DNA of 64,000 nucleotides from Ceraceosorus guamensis. Lineage: Eukaryota; Basidiomycota; Exobasidiomycetes; Ceraceosorales; Ceraceosoraceae. The DNA lies in NCBI RefSeq assembly GCF_003144195.1, contig NW_020290024.1:1-64000 (forward strand), in the 5' to 3' direction. This document shows, in pieces, positions 1 through 11,700 of the stretch. Numbering within the stretch: the stretch's first letter is position 1; each line of letters opens with the position of its first letter. The position numbers and the translations under genes were made by a program. The notes beneath the pieces are model-generated. The model was not told the DNA's origin, made no database searches, and saw only the letters and a program-made list of their open reading frames with translations.

Positions 1-21
1 GGGGGGGGGACCGCTGCAGAT

Positions 22-1413
22 CTAGGCGGCGAGAATTTCGGTGGTAGGAGGACCAGCAGCAGCAGGAGGTTTTGGGTTTGCAGATTCGTCGACGCTCTTC
101 TTGGAAAGATGAGGCGATGCTTTGGCAGCGCTGACTCCGGCGGTGCTCGGACTAGCAGGGGCTGCTGCTGATTGCGTGAGAGCGGGAGCTGGAGCGCTCG
201 CAGGCGCTCTTTCGGGCTGAGGAGCAGATGCGGGCCCAGCTTGAGTCACCTCGCTCACTGGTCCGCTCCTCGAAGCTGCATTGGCTGGAGGATTGGACTT
301 GCTGGCAGTTGCGCTGGCTTTTGCTTTTGAACGAGCTTCGGCCCTAGCGCTGAGGTGGGTGAACCCTGTGCCATTGGCAGAACTTCCACCCCCAGCCCTA
401 TTGTTCCCCTCGTTATTCCTCAAACCGATCATTTCCTTTCTGAACAAGCCCAAAGCTACGCTTTCTGGCAACAGCTTGCAAAATTGAGCTGCCATATTGT
501 GTGGGGGATGAGGCAGAGACCAAGCGGGTGGCCTGCTCCTCCAAAGTTTGGGCGCAATCGTCTTGATGGCATTGTCCACCCAGGTGGAAGCGAGCGGAGC
601 CATGGATGTTCCGCCTCCCTGAACACCTCGATTGTTCACCACTACGCCTGGACCCAAACAAACGACGTCCACTTGTGTGCCAAGAGCCTTCTCTTCGTGG
701 TAGATGCCCATTGAAAAGTGTCGGTTGAAAGCTTTGGAAGCGCTGTATCCCGTGACGCTGTGGAGATGTATACGCGTGCCAAATCGGGAGGAGCAGGTCT
801 CAGCTATATAGGCTACGTTGCCGCGGGCGCGCGCGCCACAACTCGACGTGGACTAGCTTGGGAAATGCGAGACAAATGGCGCGAAAGGCATGACTCACAA
901 TGGTGTGGGGAACAGGCCGCTGATGCTCGAGACATTGACCATCAAGCTTGGCTGTTGCTGTCTCAGTTTGGGCAGTGTGGCGTTGGCTACGAGCGAGGGA
1001 AAGGTGACATTCGTCGCGATTTCATCCTCCAGCTTTTCAGGATCCGCCTCTTCGATCGAGTCGTATCCACCTCCGCTACCTCCCACATTGTTCACCACGA
1101 TTGCCAAATTTGCAATCTTTCCAATCGCCTCTCGGATGGGCTTGATGTTGGTGGGAACGAGGGAAGCGTCACAGATGACGTAGCGAATGTCGAGATTGGG
1201 AGTGATCTGAACGTTTTGCGAGAGGATGGAATCGCGTAGGGAGGAGAGCTTCTCTTCCGAACGACCGTGCAGAAGCAGATTGAAGCCGTGAGATGCTAGA
1301 GCGTACGCCCACGCTTCTCCCATGCCGGCTGTGGAACCGGTGATCAGAGCGTAGGGCGCCGCTGTGTGTCTGTACCTCGCCAATGCTGGCGGATAGGTCG
1401 TCGATGCCGTCAT
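22..1413 (-). CDS. Short-chain dehydrogenase/reductase (SDR) with Ala/Pro-rich tail
   Basis: Two exons, 1413-899 and 757-22 (GTGAGT donor, CACAG acceptor), give 416 residues. The N-terminal part carries a Rossmann cofactor motif (ITGSTAGMGEA, about residue 25) and the NNVG strand motif. The catalytic Ser lies in VNVSSISG, and YSASK is restored only by splicing. Family knowledge: SDRs reduce or oxidise carbonyl/hydroxyl groups with NAD(P)H; the GSTxGMG and LLHGRSEEKL pattern recalls the 3-ketoacyl-CoA reductase / 17-beta-HSD12 branch, but the substrate is not decided by sequence. After about residue 290 the protein becomes a low-complexity Ala/Pro/Ser tail of about 125 residues, which is not typical of the catalytic fold. 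No clear transmembrane anchor is seen. The ATG at 1413 is the first in frame. Confidence 0.85.
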
Positions 1414-2962
1414 GTTGGAGGTTTGCGCGGGTGGGGGCGATGAGCTACAAACGATCGTCTGGTACTCCCGTGGTGGAGAGTAGTAAGCTTCTGTGGACGG
1501 AGAAAGGGCAACGAAGGGATGGGTGTGGGATGGGAGGGATTGGCAATCGGATAGCAGGTCAGTCGGGAGTCACAATAGTCGTGAGTGGGTGATGCTATGA
1601 GGTGAGAGGAGATTACTTGTTCCAAAATTGAACATGCACCGGTACCTGCCTCTGCATATAATCGCATGTTCTGGCCGCGCGATGTACCGATGTACATGCC
1701 CCCTTACCGGCACCCACTGCTGCAGGTGCAATGCCTCTGCATCCACCCTCTCTATTATTATAGCACGAGCGCGCACAGCTGCTAAAGGGGGGCAACAGAT
1801 GATCCGATGTCGTGCCATATCCCCTCTCAGATCCTCACACGATCGAGTGCTGTGGCTCGTCGTTTTGCGCCCGCAAATCGATTTGATTCATGATCCACAC
1901 CCCCATCGTACCGAAGCGGCCTCAGCGTGCAACGCATGCGATCTGACCTTCGCTGGTGAAACGAGCCCTGACGACGGGGACGTGACTACTATACCATAGA
2001 AGGAACGCACTCTACCTCAGTCCAGCTCAGTCACGAGTTAAGCGGAGATGGAACAATCAGAATCATAAATCAAAGAATGTGAAACTGTTTGAGAAGCTGC
2101 TGTCAAGCCGGTGGTGCATACATCTACATCGCACATATGTCCGCGTGCTTCAGCTGGGGGAAAAGCGCGATTCACGATTATTATTATCTCTTTGCTGATG
2201 CTCGCTCCTGTATAGAGATGGAGAGGAGCAAACTACGCAAAGTGCGGACGGGCCGCGAAGCGAGCGAGCGATGAGCTCGAGATGGCCTGATTCAGATTGT
2301 GCATGATTACCCGCACGTTGCCGGTGCGGTGCCTGTATGCATGTCCACCCTCATGCATATATCAAATATAGAAGAGGTTGTGGGAGGTCGATCTCTGCCT
2401 CGGCAAAACGAATCGTGAATCGAAATTTCCAAATAAGCTTGATCGTTGAACGGTTCTCGTACGAGTATTCACGTCACGTGTCCTCAGCACTGCATGTGAC
2501 TTTGTCTGCTCGATGTCGGGCGACATGCAGAAGAGGGAAAGGAAGGGTCTGACGGGCCTCCACATGTTGACCCACTCGCACTACTGGAGGTGGCTGTATA
2601 GGCGAACTACTCGTGACTATAGCAGCGTGCGATCAAGCTGCAAAGCGTTGTGGGTGTCGCGCAGTTCACACTTTGGATCCGCCGCTCCACATGCGAATAA
2701 GCGGGCCAGCGCTCATCGTTGAGTCGTCAGCTCTAGCGGCAGCACGGACCAGTTGTGGGCCGCGGGTCTGAGCGAGCTAGGGATCAAATCAGCAGGGTCG
2801 CTCGTACGCAGTCTCTATTGTGTACGACTCAGAAGAATCTGCGCGCACCCATACCAGCTTCCTCACCACCATCAACCAATCCGTTGTTGCACTATTGTCC
2901 TCTCACTAGACCTCAAATCAAGTGGATCCCTCTCATCGCTCGAAGTTGATCCCCAGCCCAAC
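1414..2962. other. Intergenic region between the divergent SDR and glyoxalase genes
   Basis: No convincing gene; open frames here are short and lack domain-like sequence. It must hold both promoters. Two copies of the intergenic word TCACGAGT are present (2031-2038 forward, 2609-2616 reverse), plus GATTCACGATT near 2170 and GAATCGTGAATC near 2413. Confidence 0.6.
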
Positions 2963-3857
2963 ATGTCGGCTCCAGCAGGTGCGCATTCTTTGTTCCTTGG
3001 ACGTAGCAGTGTCTTGCGTCTTGCTGCTCGAGAACCCTACGTTCAAGCATGGCGAACGCAGAGACCGTCGATCGCTTGTCTCCGCAACGCGTCCACCGCT
3101 TACACTACTTCTTTCTCCTCTACGCCTCCCTCTGGATTCCCAAATCATGCATCGATCGCACGCCAACGATCTTCCATGGCTACTCGTTCCTATTCGTCGT
3201 CCATGTTTTCGCGGAACTTATCCGGCACGTCTGCTGCATCGTCCACATCCACGCCCGCAGAGACAGCCTCCTACAGGCTCAACCACACCATGTTCCGCAT
3301 CAAGAATCCGGAAATCAGTCTTCGTTTCTACACCGAGGTGATCGGCATGGAATTGATCAACGAGCACGATGCAGGCGATTTCAAACTCTTCTTTTTGGCA
3401 TTTACTCAAAACCAAAAGGGCTTGAACCAGAGTCATAGAGAGGGTATCCTGGAACTCACTTGGAACAAGGGTACTGAAAAGGATGAGAATTACAAGGTTC
3501 ACAATGGAAATGATCAACCTCAGGGTTTTGGTAAGTATTCGAATGCGAGCCTCGGTCCTGAGGAGGCCCCTTACGGCTGACCCGCCTGATCGTGCATCTT
3601 CCCTGCTCGCAGGCCACATTGCCATCTCGTGCGACAATGTGCAGAAAGCGCAAGACTACCTCTTGTCCAAGGGCGTTCAATTCAAAAAGAAGCTCGAAGA
3701 TGGCAAGATGCACGAAATCGCCTTTGCTCTCGACCCAGACGGGTGAGTTCGACTCGCAACGATTGTTCACAGGCGCATACGTTGTTGATGGCTCACCAGT
3801 TGAGACTCTGCACATCTTTGCAGCTACTGGATCGAGTTTATTCCTCTCAAATTCTGA
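2963..3857 (+). CDS. GLO1: Glyoxalase I (lactoylglutathione lyase) with long N-terminal extension
   Basis: Exons 2963-3530, 3613-3742 and 3824-3857 give 243 residues. The enzyme isomerises the methylglyoxal-glutathione hemithioacetal to S-lactoylglutathione. The metal ligands of the family are all recognisable: His in LNHTMFRIKNP, Glu in GILELTWNKGTE, His in GFGHIAI (assembled across intron 1) and Glu in GYWIEFIPL (assembled across intron 2). The fold is a single-unit glyoxalase, about 150 residues, preceded by about 95 extra residues rich in Ser, Arg and Ala that look like a mitochondrial presequence. A second in-frame ATG at 3176 (codon 72) in good context would give a shorter form. An in-frame codon at 2753 extends the frame upstream but starts in a poor context, so 2963 is preferred. 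Confidence 0.92.
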
Positions 3858-4057
3858 GCAGGGTGCGCCTTACTTGACGCAAGCGTCATGTGACGTGCGC
3901 CGTACAATATAACAAACATGACGCAATCGATAGTTCTTTTCTATAGATCTTTTGATCGTCTGATCACGTCACGACTCACACAGCGGTTTTCTCAACGTCT
4001 GACACACAATCCCTTGGCTCACAACTGCCCGTGCCACGCATACACGCAACGCGCTAT

Positions 4058-5288
4058 CTATTTCTTCTCGCCATCCACCTGACCAGGTCTGCCATTCTCC
4101 ACATCCCAATCCATCTCATGCTTCATAGCCTCGTAAGCCTTATCCCTATCGCTCATCCTCTGTCCAAAACAGTCCGTTCCTACCCTCACATTATCGCTTC
4201 CCGACCTGATAGCAGCATCCAGATCTCCAGACATGCCCATGCTCAGCTCTAGTGCTTGTTGAGCTTCTTCAATGGAGTCCGAGGTGGTGAGGAGAGCACC
4301 GTACTTGCGTGATGCGTCTTTGTTTGAACTCAGCTCGGAATCTGAGCGCAAACGACTGATCAGCGCGGTTCGCGTGGCCCGAAGTGTTGCGAAGTCCTGA
4401 TTCTCCGCTTCCGAGTCGTCCGAATTCGAAGCGGAACGCGATCCGATCGTCATGAGACCTGAAAGCGTCAAATTCGGGCAGTGGAGAATGACGTGCTTTG
4501 CTAGAGACAGGAGCGGAGATTCCTTGGCGGCGTCGGATCCTTGCGGGTCGAGTGGCGGTAGACCCGACTTCTTCAGTTCGCCCGATGTGTTCACCTGCAA
4601 ATAGACTCGCAGTGGCTCGCTGGTGGACTCGGACTGCGAGTCGGTAGAAGAACGATTGGATAGCGCCTTGTCCAGTAAGGTAGCGGTCTTTTCAGAGTCG
4701 AGCGTCTCCAGCAGGTATAGGTTCGGAATGGCTACGGCCAGGAGGGAGTGATCTCAGCTCGCGTGCTGGTTCCGTACCAGATCATCTCCTACTACTATTC
4801 TCGCTTGCACAAGCCGTCCACGCAAACTCACCGGCGAGCATCTTTGCCTTGCTCGATTGCAAATTCCCAACAAAGTGCCACCGGATGCCCCTGGGCAGCA
4901 CCTTGGCTTTATCCCTCAATTCCTGCGCGTAGTTCTCGCCAAAATGCAATTGTCGAGGCTCGGCATCTCGATATGCTGCTAGAATGCTGGAAGGAGGATG
5001 CAGCTTGGAAATGGCGACTAGACGAGGAGGACGTCTTGCGTGCGTCTGGCTCGAAGAGGCTATGCGTGATCGCACAGATTCGAGTTTGGAAACCACTTCC
5101 GATGACTGTGATGCGCTGGGCTGCGGATAGCGCGAGAGATCTTCGGACCCTGCCTCGTTCGACATGTTGCGAGGTTGTGCGCAGGAGCGAGGGGTTGGGA
5201 ATGAGCAAGGAATGCTTGATGACCGAAGTGAAGGCGGTGGGGGCGCGTGGATGAGCGACAAGAGACGATAGCAACGCAGCGCTTTCAT
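4058..5288 (-). CDS. YggS/PROSC-family pyridoxal phosphate homeostasis protein
   Basis: Two exons, 5288-4832 and 4731-4058, give 376 residues. Family members bind PLP without known catalysis and keep free PLP in balance. Visible landmarks are the PLP lysine region LVAISKLHP, HFGENYAQEL, WHFVGNLQSSK, the spliced segment AAIPNLYLLETLDS, VNTSGELKKSG, LSGLMTIG and the phosphate-binding end ELSMGMSGDLDAAI followed by VRVGT. The protein is longer than the usual 230-270 residues because of an acidic Ser/Asp-rich insert after LMTIG and a 41-residue leader. The leader (5288 to 5166) has Arg/Lys but no acidic residue, which suggests mitochondrial targeting; ATG 5165 (MSNEAGSEDL) has a better initiation context and would give a cytosolic form. 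Confidence 0.9.
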
Positions 5289-5774
5289 TACGCAGCGCCG
5301 AGCTGCCTACCAAGTTTGTCAGAAGAGGCGGATGGAGCGGAAGCAATCGTGAATACTCTAAACATCGACGTTCTTGCTGCTTCAGGAGTGTACTGGCTAC
5401 GTGAGCATTCATCAAGAAGTGGGGCTGTCAAAGTAATCACGAATTCCTATATACTCTGAGTGCTTGAACATGACTCAGATTCAAGGCTTTGGTGGTGTGC
5501 ACGCCCAAAAAGGTCAGCTTCTCGCGCGAGAGGTTCTCGCTCGATCAGCGCTGAGCCGCGCGCGCACGGATTCGTGCTGAGCCGTGGCGGTGCAGACCGC
5601 TCATCCATGCGGAGGAGCCAGGCGTAAATCAACCACAATCAATCCTCCCTTCGACGAGGATCCTGGCGTGCATACATGCCACTTCACAATTCAACAGCAA
5701 GCAGCAGAGCGCCGTTAAGTGACATCCCTCGTTGCGCCTTGATCATATCGTAGCTCAGATCATCTGTAGCGACC
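5289..5774. other. Divergent promoter region
   Basis: 486 nt between the PLP-protein start (-) and the F-box/RCC1 start (+). No gene or repeat is seen; it should carry both promoters. Confidence 0.5.
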
Positions 5775-8009
5775 ATGTTCAGCGCAGGCCAGGCTGCCTT
5801 GTTGGACCTTCCGGAAGAGGTGATAGTGGACGGGGTCCTGCCTCATCTGGAAGAAGCCGACCTGCATCGACTTGGGCTTGTCAACAAATCGCTACATAGG
5901 CTCACCAACGACCAAGCTCTCTGGCACAGGCTGCTCTTGCGCGACTTTAATTTCCCACGCTTCGCAACTGCTCGAGTCAATGGATGGAAATCGTTGTACA
6001 TCGGCTTGACTCGGCCGGAAATTTGGACGTGCGGAGAGGATTCGGATGGGAGGCTGGGAGTCGGCAGAGAGCTGTACGGCGGGATAAGGAACGGTGTGCC
6101 CTCCTTACTCAGTCGACTGATCAACTACGAAGGCGGCGCGCCCTTCCCTCTACAGACGAGATGGAGAGACGCTTGCCTGGCAAAGGCGTACCACAGCGAG
6201 CAGGATCCACGAGCGTTGGATAGCTATCTGGGTCCTAATCCTAAGTTCGAGCTGCTGAGCGAGGCTTCAGTCTCGCTAGGTGCACCCGTAGAGCTACATG
6301 CGGCGGGTTGGAGCTTCGCAGCTCTCACGAGCACGGGCAATGTGCTGCTTTGGGGCACCATCCGCACGATGGACATGCCAGCGAGGCCAGTGACGACTCC
6401 TACCGTGCTGGACTTGGGCTACGCTTCTACCAACACAAATGAGACACGCAAGCGGAGACAAGCCAGGCTGTTGGCAGCAGGCACAGCGCTCGTCGCCGTT
6501 ACGACACAGAACGAGTGCGTCGTCTGGCACGACCCAAAATACCCGACTCGCTTGGACGATGTGTTCGACTTGGATCAACCAGCGCACATCAAACAGGTCG
6601 TCAGCGGCGGTGGGCACACTGTACTTTTGACCGGCTCGGAGACAGTCAGTGACGCGGAGCGTGATTCAAGGGCTCTACACAGCAGAGATCTAGATCATCG
6701 AGATCCCCCAAGAATCTACATGTGGCTGAACAACTGGACCGACTTGCACGAGACAGACTTGCAAGGGTTTCACGCCGAGCACGATCCAGCAGACGACACT
6801 TCGCTGCTCGTTAAGCCCAGCAGATCCTTCAGGCTGCCGAGCTTGCCTCCTGAGCCACCCGCAGAATTGCTTTTGCCTCATGAGCGCGCGCAGTTCGGCA
6901 GCACGGCGTTTGTGTTGGACCCGGAACATCCGGTTCAAATTGCCGCAGGAGAAAATGTGGTATATGCGCTTTCTCAGCGCGGTTTGGTCTACAAGCTGGA
7001 CGTGGAGGAGCCCAGGACCCCACTGTATCACCAGGAGGCGGGAACAGACAGCGATGACAGCGACGATAGCGCTGCTGGTAGGATGTATTCGGATGCTGAA
7101 GAGCGTTTGGAGAGCCTTCGGGGTCGGTACATCGGGGAATACGCCTCTCGGAGGAGAGTGTGGCAATTGCTGCGAGGATTTTGCGATCCTGAGATGATCA
7201 GAAAGGCGGGCGAAGGCTCGGGGAACGTTTGGGACTTGCCGCATACAAGACATCTCCTGTCCGACGACACACGCATCACCCATTTGAGCGCAGCTTTCAG
7301 AAGTTTCGTGGCATACAGCGTCGATTCTTCCGGCTCTGGTCTTTTATATGGCGAGCCGTCTTCGTCTGCTAAGCGCGGCATAGTCCTGCAAGGAAGATAC
7401 GATGCTACGTCTGCAACCTTACCCCAGCTCAAGCCTGAATTGCAGGGACAGGGCATCATCAAGGTCACTTGTGGAGACTATCATTTCGGAGCGTTGGACG
7501 AGACGGGCAGAGTGAGAACGTGGGGCCAGTGGAGCAAAGGTGCTCGGGGAACGTGGGATGAGTATCCGCTCGTGGAAGGGAGGAACTTGCCCTTTGGAGC
7601 GGGAGAGGAAGATGCGGCAGGTGGGGTGCAATTTGGACGGGCCATGAGGAACAGAGGACCTGGAATAGGGTTCAGGATAGGTCTGGCAGGCGCAAGAGGT
7701 CGTGCGCCTCCATTGCCTCGAGCAAGTGCGCCTGATCCTGCTCCTTCTCAAAATCCGTCGTCCAACTCCGCCTCACGCCCCTCAAAATTGCAACGTCTGG
7801 AACAGAGATGCAGACTTCGTAACGTGACTAGCGCAACGCAGGATACGCCGACTTTTGCGCGATTTGAAGAGACGGATGTGGAGGATGCGAACGAGGGAGG
7901 TCATCATGGACTGAAAGAGGAAAAGGAGAGGAAATTCTTCGTCTTTGATATTGCCATGGCTGGATGGCATACTGGTGCCTTGTCCGTCGATCTGCATTTA
8001 TTGGCTTGA
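5775..8009 (+). CDS. F-box protein with RCC1-type repeats (SAF1-like)
   Basis: Intronless, 744 residues. An F-box sits at about residues 8-50 (LDLPEEVIVDGVLPHLEEAD then LGLVNKSLHRL), followed by degenerate RCC1 propeller blades: IWTCGEDSDGRLGVGRE, a blade ending NVLLWGTI, VSGGGHTVLLTG, and VTCGDYHFGALDETGRVRTWG. Family knowledge: F-box proteins tether substrates to SCF ubiquitin ligases through Skp1, and in yeast Saf1 the RCC1 region contacts the substrate. The blades are separated by long acidic inserts (for example near residue 420) and a Pro/Ser-rich segment close to the C-terminus, so the propeller is irregular. The substrate cannot be told. The ATG lies in a good context (gaccATGttc). 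Confidence 0.88.
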   Translation: MFSAGQAALLDLPEEVIVDGVLPHLEEADLHRLGLVNKSLHRLTNDQALWHRLLLRDFNFPRFATARVNGWKSLYIGLTRPEIWTCGEDSDGRLGVGRELYGGIRNGVPSLLSRLINYEGGAPFPLQTRWRDACLAKAYHSEQDPRALDSYLGPNPKFELLSEASVSLGAPVELHAAGWSFAALTSTGNVLLWGTIRTMDMPARPVTTPTVLDLGYASTNTNETRKRRQARLLAAGTALVAVTTQNECVVWHDPKYPTRLDDVFDLDQPAHIKQVVSGGGHTVLLTGSETVSDAERDSRALHSRDLDHRDPPRIYMWLNNWTDLHETDLQGFHAEHDPADDTSLLVKPSRSFRLPSLPPEPPAELLLPHERAQFGSTAFVLDPEHPVQIAAGENVVYALSQRGLVYKLDVEEPRTPLYHQEAGTDSDDSDDSAAGRMYSDAEERLESLRGRYIGEYASRRRVWQLLRGFCDPEMIRKAGEGSGNVWDLPHTRHLLSDDTRITHLSAAFRSFVAYSVDSSGSGLLYGEPSSSAKRGIVLQGRYDATSATLPQLKPELQGQGIIKVTCGDYHFGALDETGRVRTWGQWSKGARGTWDEYPLVEGRNLPFGAGEEDAAGGVQFGRAMRNRGPGIGFRIGLAGARGRAPPLPRASAPDPAPSQNPSSNSASRPSKLQRLEQRCRLRNVTSATQDTPTFARFEETDVEDANEGGHHGLKEEKERKFFVFDIAMAGWHTGALSVDLHLLA

Positions 8010-8748
8010 GGATGCTTTCGTGTACTTTTTCCTTTGAATGTCATTTCATTGCCTTTGCATGTTTTGAATGTTTCTGAGACTTGTTGGTGATTGATGCTGA
8101 AGCTGATCGAGGAGCCTTCTTGCAGCGACCAGCATCGGATGCATGCCGTGGAGGTGCGCAATTTTGAATTATCGGTGGAGCGTAGCACGATTCAAATTGT
8201 ATGCGCTGCTTGTGAGGGCCGATGCAATTCAGAATTACGAATCAAATGTGAACGTTTTGAATTCTGTTGCTGCTGATAGGCTTGTTGTGAGCCAGATCTT
8301 GTAGCTTGATTGTGATACAACTCTTAAATCATCCCTTGAAGTCAAATTTGAAACTCGACTTACCGCGCCAAGTTGTGCAATTACCAAAATCAGAAATCAC
8401 GTGAATGGGGTTGCGCAGATATAGCGCGAATCCTCGCAAGCACGAACCACACAGCCCCGAATGTGACGCTAAAGACTTGAAAGAAGCGCTTCCTTCTACA
8501 ATTCTCTGTGCTCCACCAAGACTCCTACATTTAGCATGTCACGCATGAGCGGAGCTCGCCAGGCTCCTCGAACGGCTCACTACGACTCATCGTAGCAGTA
8601 GGACGCTGAGCTGCTGTACGCCAACGCGACCACTCAGTGTAGATACATCGGGCGTGCTGAAGAGGGCATCGTCAGATATCGCCCAGAGATCCGCTGGTCT
8701 CCGATCCGCATCAGTGACGCCAATCTAAAGTCTCAGACACTCTCATAA
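8010..8748. other. AT-richer spacer, probably with 5' end of next gene
   Basis: The first half is AT-richer 3' flank. A short frame starting with ATG at 8536 may belong to a first exon of the next gene, but I could not join it in frame. No repeat element seen. Confidence 0.4.
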
Positions 8749-11700
8749 CTGCCCAAAATACATCCCTACCATCACTTGAAAGTGCACCCCTGCCAGCCCT
8801 ATCAAGCGGGCGAGGACGAGGACGATCTGGAGCCGTTGACTGTCAGTACGCAACTCTCTGGAGTAGCTGCGGCGGAAGTTGAAACGCGCTCCAGCCGTGC
8901 AGAAGCTGTGAAGAGGTGTGGACTTCTGTTGGCTGATAGGGAAGGTGACATCGACGAGCATGCCGCAACAAATGATGCGGCACAGGTGGGGTATGCCAGG
9001 GTGCGGCCATCGCTCGACGGTCTGCCGCATGATCTTCTTCTGCAAGTGAGTGAGTGAGCTAGCCATAGCGACAGCTATGATGGTCCTGCCAGCTAGGAAT
9101 GTCACGCTCATGATGAGCATTGTGCTCTTTGGTCCAGATATGGGTTGAGCTAGAGGAGCCCAGTAATATTGTCCTTGTATGCAAACGCTTGTTAGCTTTC
9201 GGAAAGCTGCACGATGTGCGAGCTGCTTGGCTGTGGGCTCACTCAGCTCCGTACGACGTCATCTTCAACGCCATCTGCCGCCCAAAGCTGCTCGATCCCT
9301 GGCTTCTGCGGCGTCTGCTGGATGGCGGCGCTATCCTTTCCAGAGCTTTGGTGCAGGAGGTGGTGTCAAGATGCTCAGCTGCAGGATTTGGCGCTGAGCC
9401 GGAGCGCGTGATGCCATCCGTGCCAAAGTGGGGCCAAGGGCTCTTCGTCACGACCTTGATGGCTCTCATTGGCGAAGGCGCAAAGTTGTACGGGTCTCAG
9501 ATGACGTTCCAGCCGCTCGACCAAGAGATTTTCTATGGTGAGTGAGAAGGTTGGCAGATGGTACCAGTCGATCGGCAGAAAACGCTCAGTCAAGGTTATT
9601 TGCAGAGTACATTTGCCTACCGCGCCACCGCAAGGTCCTCAAGCCCGCATTGCTGGCCATCTTTGATGACTATAACGTGAGTGGAGCTCGCAGCTTTGTA
9701 CACCGACCTGCGAGGCTGACATGTGGCAATGTGCCGGACAGTTCATGCCGTTGACCTTGAGCAGCATCAATCCGCTAACCGAGGTGCGACTGACTACGCA
9801 TTCTCATTTGGTTGCCCAACCTTCACCTCCAGAAGGGGGCTGGATGGCGTGGATCCACCTCATTAGTGATCCTGACATCATTAACGCGGCTTGGAGGGCA
9901 GGATTTCGGCCGCAGGATCATCCCCGCCTGAGCGACTGGATTTGTCAGCGGGTGGTCATGAGGCTGAAACCTTTCAAGACAGTGCGAAACGTGGCCGCTA
10001 AGCTGAAGGAGCTGCAAGACGCTGGGCTGGTCGTGATCACCAAAAGCTTCGCTGCCTCGGTCATCTGTGATTTGAGGCTGACCTTCGAGGACAGCTCTTG
10101 GCAGAAAGACAACGGACCGAATTTGGAGGTTCAGGGAGACCAGTTCACGCGCGAGGCTTACTTTGCTCTCGTACACTTGGACTCCATGGGCTACCTTGCA
10201 TTTGACCTCAGGAGCCTTGCTACCGATTTGCTGCGGCGGCTTGAGCAATGGCGCGGCGACATGACCCTGGGACCGCTGTACCGCCAGCTCGAGATAGACT
10301 TCGATGGCATTAACGGCACACATCAGATAGCTTGCACGACATTCTGGATGGCGCAGCAAGAAGGACACCCCTTGCGCTGGGTCAAGACCGAGTTGGCTGG
10401 TCGAAAAGGTATGTTTGACCCATGCGATCATGCACCACGGCTCGAGCACTGACCGGGCAAATCTTTACGCCACCAGTCGAACTTTCTACGCTACGCAGAA
10501 TACTGCTCAGTAACTTTCAAAAGTCGGTGCTGCCTTTCGAGTATGCATACTCCGTCCTGGGGGCTAGTCAAGGTCGTGCATTGCTCGCTTCGACGCTTCC
10601 CCATCTGGTCAGGGAGAGCTTCCAGGTAAATTGGGTAGCGCTCTTGCGAGTGATCGGTCGAGGCAATGCGAGCTAATGTCTCTACGACCCGCATACAGGG
10701 TGACCTCTTGAAGTGGGTGATACTCTAGCCATGTTGACGCATGTGTAGCGTCGCTTACAGACTTCCCTGCTGTACACACAGGTCATTATTGCGGCCTGGG
10801 ACACACCCATGGCGCCACGACGCTGAGAATCTATTGCGCAAGGTGGTAGAATGCTACAGTGAGTTTGGGACACGTGCATCTCTAGGCCGGGTCCGTCCTA
10901 GCTGTCTCACCACTTTCCCTTGCTGCTAGATATCAGCGTGTCCGATCTCGATTACCAATACTGGGATGTGCAGCGCAGTGGAGCCGGAAAACTACGAACC
11001 TGGGCTGTACATCCTCAACCTTGCTCTGCGCTGGCGTGCAAGTTCACCAAGGGTGACCTGAAAAAGGCTTCACGTATCCGCTACGACCTCGGATGTCATC
11101 TAACGCAGCCCTTGCAAGACCTCGGGCCTCTTGATTCGCAAGCGCGACTCGAATCCGAGCAAAACCGACTTTCTGCACCAGCAAGCTCCATCGTGTCCCC
11201 TTTGCAGTTGTCGGCAAGAGCACAGCGCTATGCACCTTGTACTAAGTGCGGTTGGATACATTCAACTCGAGCAGATGAGCTCGTGTGTGAAGGGACGCCC
11301 CCAGCTCCAGCCGCAGCGGAAAATGACAACGATGACGATGAAACTGATGATTTTAGTCCGGACTACGAGGAGGATTCAGAATCTGACGACGGCGATCATT
11401 GGACAGCCTACTCGTACGGAACTGCGAGCATCTTCTCCAACGTCCCAAATCGGGCGAAAGGGCTCGTTGCGCTGCAGGCAGCAAGTGAGAAAAGGAGTTG
11501 GCGCAACGGAACAGCGAAGCGCAAGTACCTTCATCAGATGGCTACTGCCACGCCTCTATCACTTGAAAGCATCTCGGAATTCGAACCAAAGTCTTCTCAT
11601 GGCCGTGAAATAAAGGACCACTATGGTAAGGGGCACATCGTGCCGACAAAGCTGCAAGATATCGTCAAAGAAATCACAGAGCAAGGGTCCACCAAAATGT

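Noticed and set aside
1-9. Poly-G at the window edge as a telomere or origin feature
   Set aside because: Only nine bases at an arbitrary window border with no repeat unit.
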